14,044 nt of DNA from Pseudomonadota bacterium (GCA_023445955.1 JAEXJH010000105.1:1-14044), one strand, 5' to 3'. Shown: positions 6,838 to 12,715, numbered from the stretch's first letter. Notes: generated by a model not told the origin, from the sequence alone. Made by a program: numbers and translations.

Positions 6838-7320
6838 ATGAGCGTCGCCTTCACCAAGGAAGGCGACAGCGAGGCTTTCGCGGCCGATCTGCCCGATCGC
6901 CCGATCTCGACTCAGCCCAATCTCGTCACGCCCGAAGGCCTGGCCCAGATCGAGGCCGAGCTGGCCGCCGCGCGCGCCGCCTATTCGTCGGCCCAGAGCG
7001 CTGGCGGGGCGGCCGACGGCGATCGCACGGCCATGGCTCGCGCCACCCGCGACCTGCGCTACTGGTCGGCCCGTCGCGCCACCGCGCAGTTGATGGAGCG
7101 CGATCCGGAAAAGACCGTCGTGCAGTTCGGCGACCGCGTGACTTTCGAGCGCGAGGATGGCCGCGTGCAGACCTTCCGCATCGTCGGCGAGGACGAGGCC
7201 GATCCGGCCAAGGGCTCGGTCTCCTATGTCGCGCCGATCGCGCGCGCCCTGCTGGGCAAGGTGATCGGCGACGTTTCGCCCGCGCCCGGCGGCGAAGTCG
7301 AGATCACGTCCATCGGATAG
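6838..7320 (+). CDS. GreA/GreB-family transcription factor
   Basis: A 160-residue protein. The C-terminal half is the GreA/B FKBP-like domain: VVQFGDRVTFEREDGRVQTFRIVGEDEADPAKGSVSYVAPIARALLGK, with the diagnostic 'S..SPIA.ALLGK'-type end, then a closing strand VEITSIG. The N-terminal half (about 28-90) is helical and should form the coiled coil: LVTPEGLAQIEAELAAARAAY and later RATRDLRYWSARRATAQLM. Canonical Gre factors have an acidic tip (DLSENAEYH-like) that enters the RNA polymerase secondary channel for transcript cleavage; here the tip region reads AGGAADGDRTAMA, so classical cleavage activity is doubtful. It could be an alphaproteobacterial Gre-like or Rnk-like RNA polymerase binder. No clear Shine-Dalgarno precedes the ATG; a 7-codon mini-ORF (ATG 6818) overlaps it. 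Confidence 0.85.
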   Translation: MSVAFTKEGDSEAFAADLPDRPISTQPNLVTPEGLAQIEAELAAARAAYSSAQSAGGAADGDRTAMARATRDLRYWSARRATAQLMERDPEKTVVQFGDRVTFEREDGRVQTFRIVGEDEADPAKGSVSYVAPIARALLGKVIGDVSPAPGGEVEITSIG

Positions 7321-7372
7321 TTCAGCAAGAACCGGATTGTCAGCGGCCGCGGGGCAGGGTCCCTTGGCGCCG

Positions 7373-8014
7373 ATGTTCGTTCCACCGACCGCCGACGCCC
7401 TTCTCGAAGCCCGCAAGGCCCTGGCCGCCGCCGATCCGGCCCTGGCGGCGATGGAGGCCGTGACGCCGCCGTTCGCCTGGCGCGTGGGCTTGGGCGGCTT
7501 TCCGGGCCTGCTTAAGATGGTCGTGCAGCAGCAGGTCTCGCTGGCCTCGGCCGCCGCCATCTGGGCGCGGGTCGAGGCGGGCCTGCCGCAGATGACGCCC
7601 GACGTCGTGATGGGTCATGACCAGGCCTATCTGCTGTCGCTGGGGCTTTCGCGGCCCAAGGCGCGCTACGCCCACGCCATCGCCCATGCCCATCTGAACG
7701 GGACCTGCGATTTCGACGCCCTGCCAAGCCTGTCGGACGAGGAGGCGATCGCCGCCCTGACCGCCATCACCGGCGTCGGCCGCTGGACGGCCGAGGTCTA
7801 TCTGATGTTTACCCAGGGCCGCCTCGACATCTTCCCGGCCGGCGATGTCGCCCTGCAGGAGGCCATGCGCTGGGCCGACAAGGCCGAGGTTCGGCCGAAC
7901 GAGAAGCAGGCCTACAAGCGCGCCGAGCTCTGGCGGCCCTATCGCGGTGTCGCCGCCCACCTGCTCTGGGCCTGCTACGGCGCCGTCAAACGACGCGAGA
8001 TCGCGCCTTTCTAA
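7373..8014 (+). CDS. DNA-3-methyladenine glycosylase II-like (AlkA / HhH-GPD)
   Basis: A base-excision repair glycosylase of about 213 residues that removes alkylated bases from DNA. The HhH-GPD core is clear: the wedge region LGGFPGLLKMVVQQQVSLASAAAIW, the helix-hairpin-helix LTAITGVGRWTAEVYLMF, then DIFPAGDVALQEA, whose Asp is the catalytic residue of AlkA-type enzymes. There are no C-terminal iron-sulfur cysteines, unlike Nth/MutY. It lacks the N-terminal beta domain of E. coli AlkA, as do many short homologues. The start is uncertain: the ATG at 7373 is chosen, but the frame opens at a TTG (7337), 17 bases after the Gre stop, which would add 12 residues; neither has a good ribosome binding site. 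It follows the Gre-like gene on the same strand and may be cotranscribed. Confidence 0.9.
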   Translation: MFVPPTADALLEARKALAAADPALAAMEAVTPPFAWRVGLGGFPGLLKMVVQQQVSLASAAAIWARVEAGLPQMTPDVVMGHDQAYLLSLGLSRPKARYAHAIAHAHLNGTCDFDALPSLSDEEAIAALTAITGVGRWTAEVYLMFTQGRLDIFPAGDVALQEAMRWADKAEVRPNEKQAYKRAELWRPYRGVAAHLLWACYGAVKRREIAPF

Positions 8015-8156
8015 GGCCCGTCGGCGAGATGTCTTGGTTCTGTCGCTGACATGGCCCATCCTTTCCATGCGTTCGGGAATGAATGGCGATTCCCTGAATA
8101 GCGTAGGAAGGAGGCCCGTCTTCAGTCCTGTCGCGTACCACAACAGCCGAGGCGCT

Positions 8157-8172
8157 GAACGTTACGACGTTC
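8157..8172. promoter_or_regulatory. Inverted repeat upstream of the HNH gene
   Basis: GAACGT-TACG-ACGTTC, a perfect 6-bp inverted repeat with a 4-base spacer, ends seven bases before the AAGGGGGG ribosome binding site (8179-8186). It could be an operator or a leader hairpin. It is not the GTTC-N7-GTTC LexA box of alphaproteobacteria. The rest of the 8015-8191 gap shows no other clear signal. Confidence 0.35.
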
Positions 8173-8191
8173 GCCTTGAAGGGGGGCTCTG

Positions 8192-8752
8192 ATGCAGGTC
8201 CTCACGCGTCCACCATCGGGCATGCCGGCCCTGGTGCTCAACGCCGACTTCCGGCCTTTAAGCTATTATCCGCTGTCCCTCTGGCCCTGGCAGGAGGTGA
8301 TCAAGGCGGTGTTCCTGGATCGCGTCGACGTCGTGGCCAGCTACGACCAGGTCGTCCATTCGCCGTCCTTCGAGATGAAGCTGCCCAGCGTCGTGGCGCT
8401 GAAGCAGTATGTCCCGCAGGAGCGGCCGCCGGCCTTCACGCGCTTCAACCTGTTCCTGCGCGACAGCTTCAGCTGCCAGTATTGCGGCTCGCCCGAGGAC
8501 CTGACGTTCGACCATGTGATCCCCCGCTCGCGCGGCGGCCGGACCACCTGGGAGAATATCGTCACCGCCTGCGCGCCCTGTAACCTCAGCAAGGGCGGCC
8601 GCACGCCGCGCGAAGCGGGGATGCAGCCCTTCCACAACGCCCGCCGCCCGTCGATGCACGAGCTGCAGGAGCGGGGACGTCGTTTCCCGCCGGGAAGGCT
8701 GCACGTCAGCTGGCTGGACTACCTGTACTGGGACATCGAGCTGGAAGCCTGA
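8192..8752 (+). CDS. HNH endonuclease
   Basis: A 186-residue HNH nuclease. The nuclease module is at residues about 85-135: CQYCG (Cys 95/98), LTFDHVIPRSRGG (catalytic Asp107-His108), WENIVTACAPCN (Asn122, Cys127/130, Asn131). The four cysteines should bind structural zinc and the DH...N pair the catalytic metal. The N-terminal part (PALVLNADFRPLSYYPLSLWPWQEVIKAVFLDRVDVV) is the conserved head of a chromosomal HNH family that is widespread in bacteria and usually lies outside mobile elements; its cellular role is not established to my knowledge. AAGGGGGG lies five bases before the ATG. No toxin, restriction or phage gene is adjacent, so a defence role is not supported here. Confidence 0.92.
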   Translation: MQVLTRPPSGMPALVLNADFRPLSYYPLSLWPWQEVIKAVFLDRVDVVASYDQVVHSPSFEMKLPSVVALKQYVPQERPPAFTRFNLFLRDSFSCQYCGSPEDLTFDHVIPRSRGGRTTWENIVTACAPCNLSKGGRTPREAGMQPFHNARRPSMHELQERGRRFPPGRLHVSWLDYLYWDIELEA

Positions 8753-8754
8753 CC

Positions 8755-8808
8755 GTCGGGGGAGCCGACAAGACCTGAACGTCGGGAATCCGACAAAGTG
8801 TGGAACAC
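8755..8808 (+). repeat. Tandem short hairpin repeats after the HNH gene
   Basis: Two related units follow the HNH stop by two bases: cGTCGG-GGGAG-CCGACaa (8754-8771) and cGTCGG-GAAT-CCGACaa (8780-8796), with 26 bases between their starts. Each is a perfect 5-bp inverted repeat flanked by the same bases. GTGT-GGA-ACAC (8798-8808) follows at once. They could be a terminator, a protein-binding array or part of the leader of the next gene. Confidence 0.5.
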
Positions 8809-8813
8809 GCCGT

Positions 8814-8856
8814 CTCCTGATCGATTACCATCTCTCGGTGGGGCATCGATCAGGAG
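8814..8856 (+). promoter_or_regulatory. 12-bp hairpin enclosing the ribosome binding site of the next gene
   Basis: CTCCTGATCGAT (8814-8825) is exactly complementary to ATCGATCAGGAG (8845-8856) across a 19-base loop. The 3' arm contains CAGGAG, the ribosome binding site of the gene starting at 8863 (six-base spacing). In RNA the site would be fully paired, so translation should need the hairpin to be opened. A DNA operator is the alternative reading. Confidence 0.6.
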
Positions 8857-8862
8857 CGCCCT

Positions 8863-9204
8863 ATGGGTACCGCCAAGCGGGCCGCGTTGGCCGACGACGA
8901 TTTCGAGCCCGAGAATATCGATCTGGACGCGATCACCAATGCCGAGGTCCTGAACCCCGGCATGGTGGCCTTCCGCGTGGCTGTGGTCACTCTGAACAAG
9001 ACCAAGAGCGAACTGATCGCGGCGGTCCACGCGATGGACGCCGACGATACGCTGGACGACATGGTCAAGCTCCTGGTCGACGCCGACGAGATGTTCGAGA
9101 TCATCCACGCGACCTGCGCCGAGGCCGAGCGCCGCATCGGCGTGTGCAGGACGATGCGCCCGCGCCTGCACGACGGCGCCAAGCGGCATGACGGACACGG
9201 CTAG
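8863..9204 (+). CDS. Acidic hypothetical protein, 113 residues
   Basis: I do not recognise this protein. It is soluble, without signal peptide or membrane segment, and rich in Asp/Glu in its first 95 residues (DDDFEPENIDLDAIT, AMDADDTLDDMV, LVDADEMFEII). The middle and C-terminal parts look like amphipathic helices (AFRVAVVTLNKTKSELIAAVHAM, LDDMVKLLVDADEMFEIIHATCAEAERRIG), with a basic tail (RTMRPRLHDGAKRHDGHG). Codon use fits its neighbours, and the AGGAG six bases before the ATG supports the start; an overlapping frame from 8838 is a shadow. The gene's ribosome binding site is sequestered in a perfect hairpin, and structured intergenic regions flank it on both sides, so it appears individually regulated. 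A small helical regulator or chaperone-like protein is possible, but nothing shows it. Confidence 0.72.
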   Translation: MGTAKRAALADDDFEPENIDLDAITNAEVLNPGMVAFRVAVVTLNKTKSELIAAVHAMDADDTLDDMVKLLVDADEMFEIIHATCAEAERRIGVCRTMRPRLHDGAKRHDGHG

Positions 9205-9220
9205 TCTGCTGGGAAGCTTA

Positions 9221-9429
9221 GGACAGCAAAACGGCCCGGGCTGTGCATGAGGGGATAGCTGTCCCCGGGCCGTGGCTGTGGGCGGAAGGGGATAGACCGC
9301 CGAAGCTGAACCTTAAATGCGGAGCGCAAAGCGAAGGTTCCAGAGGCTGCATGAAATATTTCAACGCCGACACAGGCGCGCGGGACGGCTTCCCGACCAT
9401 GCAACCCGAACCTAGAGCGGCGGGTTTTT
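9221..9429 (+). ncRNA. Candidate structured RNA or attenuating leader
   Basis: The 259-base gap between two small genes is packed with complementary segments: GGACAGC/GCTGTCC (9221-9227, 9258-9264), ACGGCCCGGG/CCCGGGCCGT (9231-9240, 9264-9273), GGGGA/TCCCC (9251-9255, 9262-9266), GGCGG/CCGCC (9281-9285, 9297-9301), GAACCTT/AAGGTTC (9308-9314, 9334-9340) with outer AGC/GCT, CGGGA/TCCCG (9381-9385, 9391-9395) and AACCCG/CGGGTT followed by T's (9403-9408, 9421-9429). The first two cross, so they are a pseudoknot or alternative folds. AGGGGATAG occurs twice (9250-9258, 9287-9295). No known RNA family is recognised. It could be a free small RNA or the leader of the gene at 9464. On the minus strand the 10-bp stem is followed by TTTT, so a minus-strand terminator is also possible. 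Confidence 0.5.
9403..9429 (+). terminator. Intrinsic terminator upstream of the 94-residue protein gene
   Basis: AACCCG (9403-9408) pairs with CGGGTT (9421-9426) and a run of five T's ends at 9429. The T-run (9425-9430) can instead pair with TAAAAA at 9440-9445 just before the ribosome binding site, so termination and access to the downstream gene could be alternatives. Confidence 0.55.
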
Positions 9430-9463
9430 ACTTCGAGGCTAAAAAGCCACGGGAGATAACGTC

Positions 9464-9748
9464 ATGAGCCGACAACCCAATACCGACGGCGACCAACGCC
9501 ACTTCACGCACGGCACTGCTGCGTCCACGGCCGACATGGCCTCGGAAGGCACGGTCCGTCCGGAGGATCGGCATATCGACGCCCCGCACGCGCGAGAAGC
9601 CAAGCGCCCGCTGGCCGACAACGAAAAGCACGACCAGCTGGCCGGCAAGGTCGCCCAGTCCGAGAGCCGTCAGGAAGCCCTGCTGGACGAAGGTCTGGAA
9701 GAAAGCTTCCCGGGCAGCGACCCGGTCAGCGTCAAGCGGATTACCTGA
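9464..9748 (+). CDS. Small hydrophilic protein with ESFPxSDP tail
   Basis: A 94-residue, highly hydrophilic and probably disordered protein. The C-terminus DEGLEESFPGSDPVSVKRIT carries the ESFPGSDP motif (80-87); tails of the form E-(S/T/D)-FPASDP recur in many short alphaproteobacterial proteins of unknown function, so it belongs to that group by motif. The rest (many His, Asp, Arg; ADNEKHDQLAGKVAQSESRQEALLDE) is helical or unstructured, with no cysteines or membrane segment. GGGAG lies eight bases upstream of the ATG. A structured region with a terminator precedes it, suggesting its own regulated transcript. Its 3' end overlaps the convergent VanZ-like gene by eight bases. Function unknown; I have no basis to assign one. 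Confidence 0.8.
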   Translation: MSRQPNTDGDQRHFTHGTAASTADMASEGTVRPEDRHIDAPHAREAKRPLADNEKHDQLAGKVAQSESRQEALLDEGLEESFPGSDPVSVKRIT

Positions 9749-10241
9749 CCGGAAACCGGCGGGCGGCGCGTTCGGCGAAGCTGGGCGCGGCCGTCTCGGC
9801 CGGTTCGAACGTGGGCGCGCGACGACGGCGGCCACGACGGCGATCCAGCTCGGCGATCTGGCCAAAGGTCAGGTCGCCTTGCTCGCGGGCCATCTTGCGG
9901 ACCGTCTCGATCATGCTGGCGCCGTAGATGGTCATGATGCCGGCCGCATCGGCCAGCCAGTCGGCGATGTTGCCGTCACGCCCGGCGATGGTCTGGGCCA
10001 CCTCGATGGCCGCGCCCAGCACCAGAGCCGCGATCATCAGGTCGTTGCGGCGCATCTTTGGGAAAGCCAGGAACGACACGGCCAGCAGGCCGCCGAACGC
10101 GATGGCGTGGGCTTCCTTGTCGGTCAGGCCGAAGTGACTTTCGGCCCCCTGGAATGGCCCCAGGGTCAGCACGACCACAGTCAGGGCGCCGGTCAGCAGC
10201 GTGAAACGCGCGGCGGCGACGAAGTGGACGGGCTTGAACAT
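9741..10241 (-). CDS. VanZ-like family membrane protein
   Basis: A 166-residue protein with about four hydrophobic segments (near residues 10-30, 44-61, 67-84 and 96-113). VanZ-type hallmarks are present: TDKEAHAIAFGGL (Lys42, His45) and EVAQTIAGRDGNIADWLADAAGI (Glu80, Gln83, Asp94, Asp98). The family is named after a teicoplanin-resistance protein, but most members are chromosomal envelope proteins of unknown function. The arginine-rich tail (RRRGRRRRAPTFEPAE) is cytoplasmic by the positive-inside rule. GGAGG nine bases upstream supports the ATG at 10239-10241. Its last eight bases overlap the end of the convergent 94-residue protein gene. An AGGGT-N7-ACCCT inverted repeat (10308-10324) lies upstream, over the stop codon of the peptidase gene. 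Confidence 0.85.
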   Translation of the reverse strand: MFKPVHFVAAARFTLLTGALTVVVLTLGPFQGAESHFGLTDKEAHAIAFGGLLAVSFLAFPKMRRNDLMIAALVLGAAIEVAQTIAGRDGNIADWLADAAGIMTIYGASMIETVRKMAREQGDLTFGQIAELDRRRGRRRRAPTFEPAETAAPSFAERAARRFPVR

Positions 10242-10322
10242 GGAACGCGACCTCCGGAAGGACGAGACGGTCCTAACAGCGAAGGTCGCGCCATTCGGTA
10301 AATGGGCAGGGTTAGCGAGACC

Positions 10323-12080
10323 CTACTTCTTGTCGGCCGCCGCCTTCTTCTTGGCTTCGGCCTCCGCCTTGGCGGCGTCGTCCTGGGCCTTCTTCCAGGC
10401 CTGGAACTCTTCCAGATAGGGCTGGCGGCGTAGGATCTTGGATGCAGGATCGACGATCACTGGAACCGCGCCACCTACGGCCACGCGGCCGGTCCCGTCG
10501 ACCATCGGCAGGGTAACCGTCTTGTCGCCGACCTTGACGTCCACCGGCATCGGGAAGGGTTTGTCCTTCGGCGTCTTCCAGCTCAGCAGAAGGTCGCCGC
10601 CCTGGCGGGTCTCGACCAGTTCCGGCGGCGCGGCTTCGTAGAGGTAGACGTCGAAGAACCAGCCGTAGTCCTTGCCGGTCACCTGGTTAACGATCTTGAT
10701 GAAGTCCTTCGTGCCCAGATAGCGGGTCGTGAAATTGCCCGGCTTGGGGTCCGGCGTGCCGTAGACGGCGATGCGGGTGATCTTGAAGAAGGCCTCGTCG
10801 CCGATCAGCGTCCGCAGCGTGTGCAGGACGTTGGCGGCCTTGTAGTAGATGTCGTTCCCCGGCCCGCGCTCGCCGTTATAGACCTCGTCCTCTTTCAGCT
10901 GCTTGCCGGAGACAATCGGGAAGCGGTTCTTGGTGTCGACCCGCATCTGGTTCAGGCGCGCCATGTATTCCATGTCGCCGTGCAGCCATTGCGACATCAG
11001 CGGCTGCATGTAGGTGCCGAAGCCCTCGTGCAGCCACATGTCGTCATTGTCGCTGTTGGTCAGCTGGTTGCCGAACCATTCGTGCGCGAACTCGTGCTGC
11101 AGCAGCCAGTCGAAGCCGTAGACCTCTTTCCTGTACTTGTTGCCATAGGCGTTGATCGTCTGGTGCTCCATGCCCAGGTGCGGGGTCTCGACCACGCCCA
11201 TCTTCTCGTCGCGGAAGGGGTAGGGGCCGATCATCTGCTCGTAGAAGTCCAGCATCGGCGCGAACTCGGCGAACAGGCCCTTGGCCTTTTCCGTTTCGCC
11301 CTTGAGGTGCCAGAACGACATCGGGAAGCTGTCGCCGAAGCGGCTCTTGTAGGGGGCGGTCAGCTCCTCGTAGGGGCCGACGTCCAGGGCGATTGCGTAG
11401 GTGTTGGGGTTCTTGGCCTGCCAGTTGTAGGTCCGCCAGCCGTCCTTCTCGGTCATGCCCTTGAAGACGCCGTTGGCCGGGGCGACCAGCGGGGCGGGGA
11501 CGGTGATGTGCAGGTCCACCAGCTTCGGCTCGCCGGTCGGATAGTCGATGCACGGCCAGAAGATGTCGCAGCCGTCGCCCTGCACGGCGGTGGCGATCCA
11601 GGGCTCGCCGGTCGGGGCCTTGCTCCAGACGAAGCCGCCGTCCCACGGCGCGCGCTTGGCCTCCAGCGGCACGCCGTCATAGGCGACGACCACCGTCACC
11701 GCCTTGCCCTTAACGACCTTCCTGGGGAGGGCGATGGTCATGCGGCCTTCGGGATTGGTCCAGGTCGCGGCCTTGCCGTCGATCGTCAGCTTGCGGATCG
11801 CGAAGACGCGGTCGAAGTCGAGGACCAACTTGGTCAGCGACGCCTTGGCCGTGAAGGTCAGGGTCGCCTCGCCCTCGATGGCCTTCTTGTCGGGCAGGAT
11901 CTTGAACTTCAGGTCCGCGTGGTCGAACGCCAGGGCCTGCTGCTCGACCGGCATCGGGCCGCCGGTTTGCAGGCTGAGCTCGCTGGTCTTCAGGGGCTCG
12001 GCGGCCCAAGTACTGGAAATGGCCGCGGTCGAAAGCGCCAGGAACGACGCCGCGCAGGCGGCGAGGGTACGGAAGGACAA
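10323..12080 (-). CDS. Secreted M1-family (gluzincin) aminopeptidase
   Basis: A 585-residue metallopeptidase. A signal peptide (about 26 residues: SFRTLAACAASFLALSTAAISSTWA, cleavage before AEP) directs it to the periplasm or beyond. The N-terminal beta domain is followed by GMEHQ (303-307), the M1 exopeptidase motif in variant form, and HEFAHEW with zinc ligands His329, His333 and Glu352 (18 residues between His333 and the Glu in WLHEGFG), with Glu330 as catalytic base. The NDIYYKAANVLHTLR segment supplies the transition-state Tyr. The C-terminal helical domain of larger M1 enzymes is replaced by a short beta region and a Lys/Ala-rich tail (KKAQDDAAKAEAEAKKKAAADKK). The open frame extends far upstream, but the TTG at 12078-12080 has GGGGAG eight bases ahead and begins the signal peptide. 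That ribosome binding site sits in a hairpin (12089-12114). Confidence 0.93.
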   Translation of the reverse strand: MSFRTLAACAASFLALSTAAISSTWAAEPLKTSELSLQTGGPMPVEQQALAFDHADLKFKILPDKKAIEGEATLTFTAKASLTKLVLDFDRVFAIRKLTIDGKAATWTNPEGRMTIALPRKVVKGKAVTVVVAYDGVPLEAKRAPWDGGFVWSKAPTGEPWIATAVQGDGCDIFWPCIDYPTGEPKLVDLHITVPAPLVAPANGVFKGMTEKDGWRTYNWQAKNPNTYAIALDVGPYEELTAPYKSRFGDSFPMSFWHLKGETEKAKGLFAEFAPMLDFYEQMIGPYPFRDEKMGVVETPHLGMEHQTINAYGNKYRKEVYGFDWLLQHEFAHEWFGNQLTNSDNDDMWLHEGFGTYMQPLMSQWLHGDMEYMARLNQMRVDTKNRFPIVSGKQLKEDEVYNGERGPGNDIYYKAANVLHTLRTLIGDEAFFKITRIAVYGTPDPKPGNFTTRYLGTKDFIKIVNQVTGKDYGWFFDVYLYEAAPPELVETRQGGDLLLSWKTPKDKPFPMPVDVKVGDKTVTLPMVDGTGRVAVGGAVPVIVDPASKILRRQPYLEEFQAWKKAQDDAAKAEAEAKKKAAADKK

Positions 12081-12088
12081 GCGGGCGA

Positions 12089-12114
12089 CTCCCCAACGCG
12101 ATCTTGTTGGGGAG
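12089..12114 (-). promoter_or_regulatory. 9-bp hairpin enclosing the peptidase ribosome binding site
   Basis: On the minus strand CTCCCCAAC (12114 to 12106) pairs perfectly with GTTGGGGAG (12097 to 12089) across an 8-base loop. The 3' arm ends in GGGGAG, the only ribosome binding site for the TTG at 12080. The RNA hairpin would block initiation. The arrangement matches that at 8814-8856. Confidence 0.55.
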
Positions 12115-12120
12115 CATCGG

Positions 12121-12157
12121 TAGGCCCGCCCGTAAGCGGCGCCAAGCCGGCGGCCTA
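12121..12157 (-). terminator. Bulged hairpin at the end of coq7
   Basis: TAGGCCCGCC (12121-12130) pairs with GGCGGCCTA (12149-12157) with one bulged base, and the arm overlaps the coq7 stop codon. It is GC-rich without a U-tract. It may end the yqaA-dsbB-coq7 transcript before the peptidase gene, or only stabilise the 3' end. Confidence 0.4.
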
Positions 12158-12715
12158 GATCTTCTCGCTGATCTTGATGGCCGCGCGGCAACCGGCCTGG
12201 ATCACGGCGGTCAGCAGCGGATAGGCGACCGCTTCGTGGGCGCCTTCCTCGACGGCGATGTCGCGGTGGCCCAGTTCGTCGTCGCGGAACTGGGTCAGCT
12301 CGGCGGCCAGGGCCGGATCGCGGTCCTTCAGCTCCTCGATCTGGCCGGCATAGTGCTTCTCGATGACGTTCTCGACCGCCTCGGTGCAGGCGTGGGCGGC
12401 CTTGTCGCCCAAGAGGGCGGTGCCGGCCCCCAGAGCGAAGGCGGCCGCGCGCCAGACCGGCGACATCAGGGTCGGACGCACCTGGCGCTCGGCCAGCAGC
12501 TCGTTGAAGCGGGTCAGGTGGACCTGTTCGTGGCCCTCCATCTCCTTCAGCTGGTCGGCGATGCGCTCGCGGCCGGGGGCAGCGCGCATGACCGCCGCCT
12601 GGCCGCGATAGATGTGCACGGCCGCCAGCTCGCCGGCCTGGTCGACGCGCAGGATCTCGGCGAGGCGCGCGCTCAGGGCGCCTTGGCCAGGGCGAGGCGG
12701 GACCGGCTTGGTCAT
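12155..12715 (-). CDS. coq7: Demethoxyubiquinone hydroxylase (Coq7)
   Basis: A 186-residue diiron monooxygenase of the ferritin-like fold that hydroxylates 5-demethoxyubiquinol in ubiquinone biosynthesis, peripherally bound to the inner membrane. The six iron ligands are readable: Glu29 (DQAGELAAVHIY), Glu63 and His66 (GHEQVHL), Glu112 or Glu115 (ACTEAVENVIEKHY), Glu147 and His150 (DDELGHRD). Length and order fit bacterial Coq7; the replacement ring-hydroxylase UbiF/UbiM families look entirely different. The ATG follows the dsbB stop directly (TAG-ATG), so translation is coupled. A short hydrophobic stretch near residues 88-103 is the usual membrane-contact helix. Confidence 0.95.
   Translation of the reverse strand: MTKPVPPRPGQGALSARLAEILRVDQAGELAAVHIYRGQAAVMRAAPGRERIADQLKEMEGHEQVHLTRFNELLAERQVRPTLMSPVWRAAAFALGAGTALLGDKAAHACTEAVENVIEKHYAGQIEELKDRDPALAAELTQFRDDELGHRDIAVEEGAHEAVAYPLLTAVIQAGCRAAIKISEKI

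Noticed and set aside
7337..7372. TTG start for the DNA glycosylase
   Set aside because: No ribosome binding site and a rare start codon; the conserved domain begins after the ATG at 7373. Not excluded.
8157..8172. LexA (SOS) box before the HNH or glycosylase genes
   Set aside because: The alphaproteobacterial GTTC-N7-GTTC pattern is not present; the repeat has a different symmetry and spacing.
8192..8752. HNH nuclease as part of a defence or mobile element
   Set aside because: Neighbours are housekeeping or small unknown genes; no integrase, methylase, toxin partner, att-like repeats or composition shift is seen.
9231..9348. Match to known RNAs (6S, SRP, tmRNA, RNase P, cobalamin or ZTP riboswitch)
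   Set aside because: I compared remembered conserved cores and none fits convincingly; only a covariance-model search could exclude them.
9351..9467. 38-codon frame starting MKYFNADTG and ending in an ATGA overlap with the gene at 9464
   Set aside because: AGAGG upstream and the ATGA overlap are suggestive, but its second half shows codon use unlike the neighbours and runs through the terminator-like hairpin. Not supported well enough to call; ribosome profiling would settle it.
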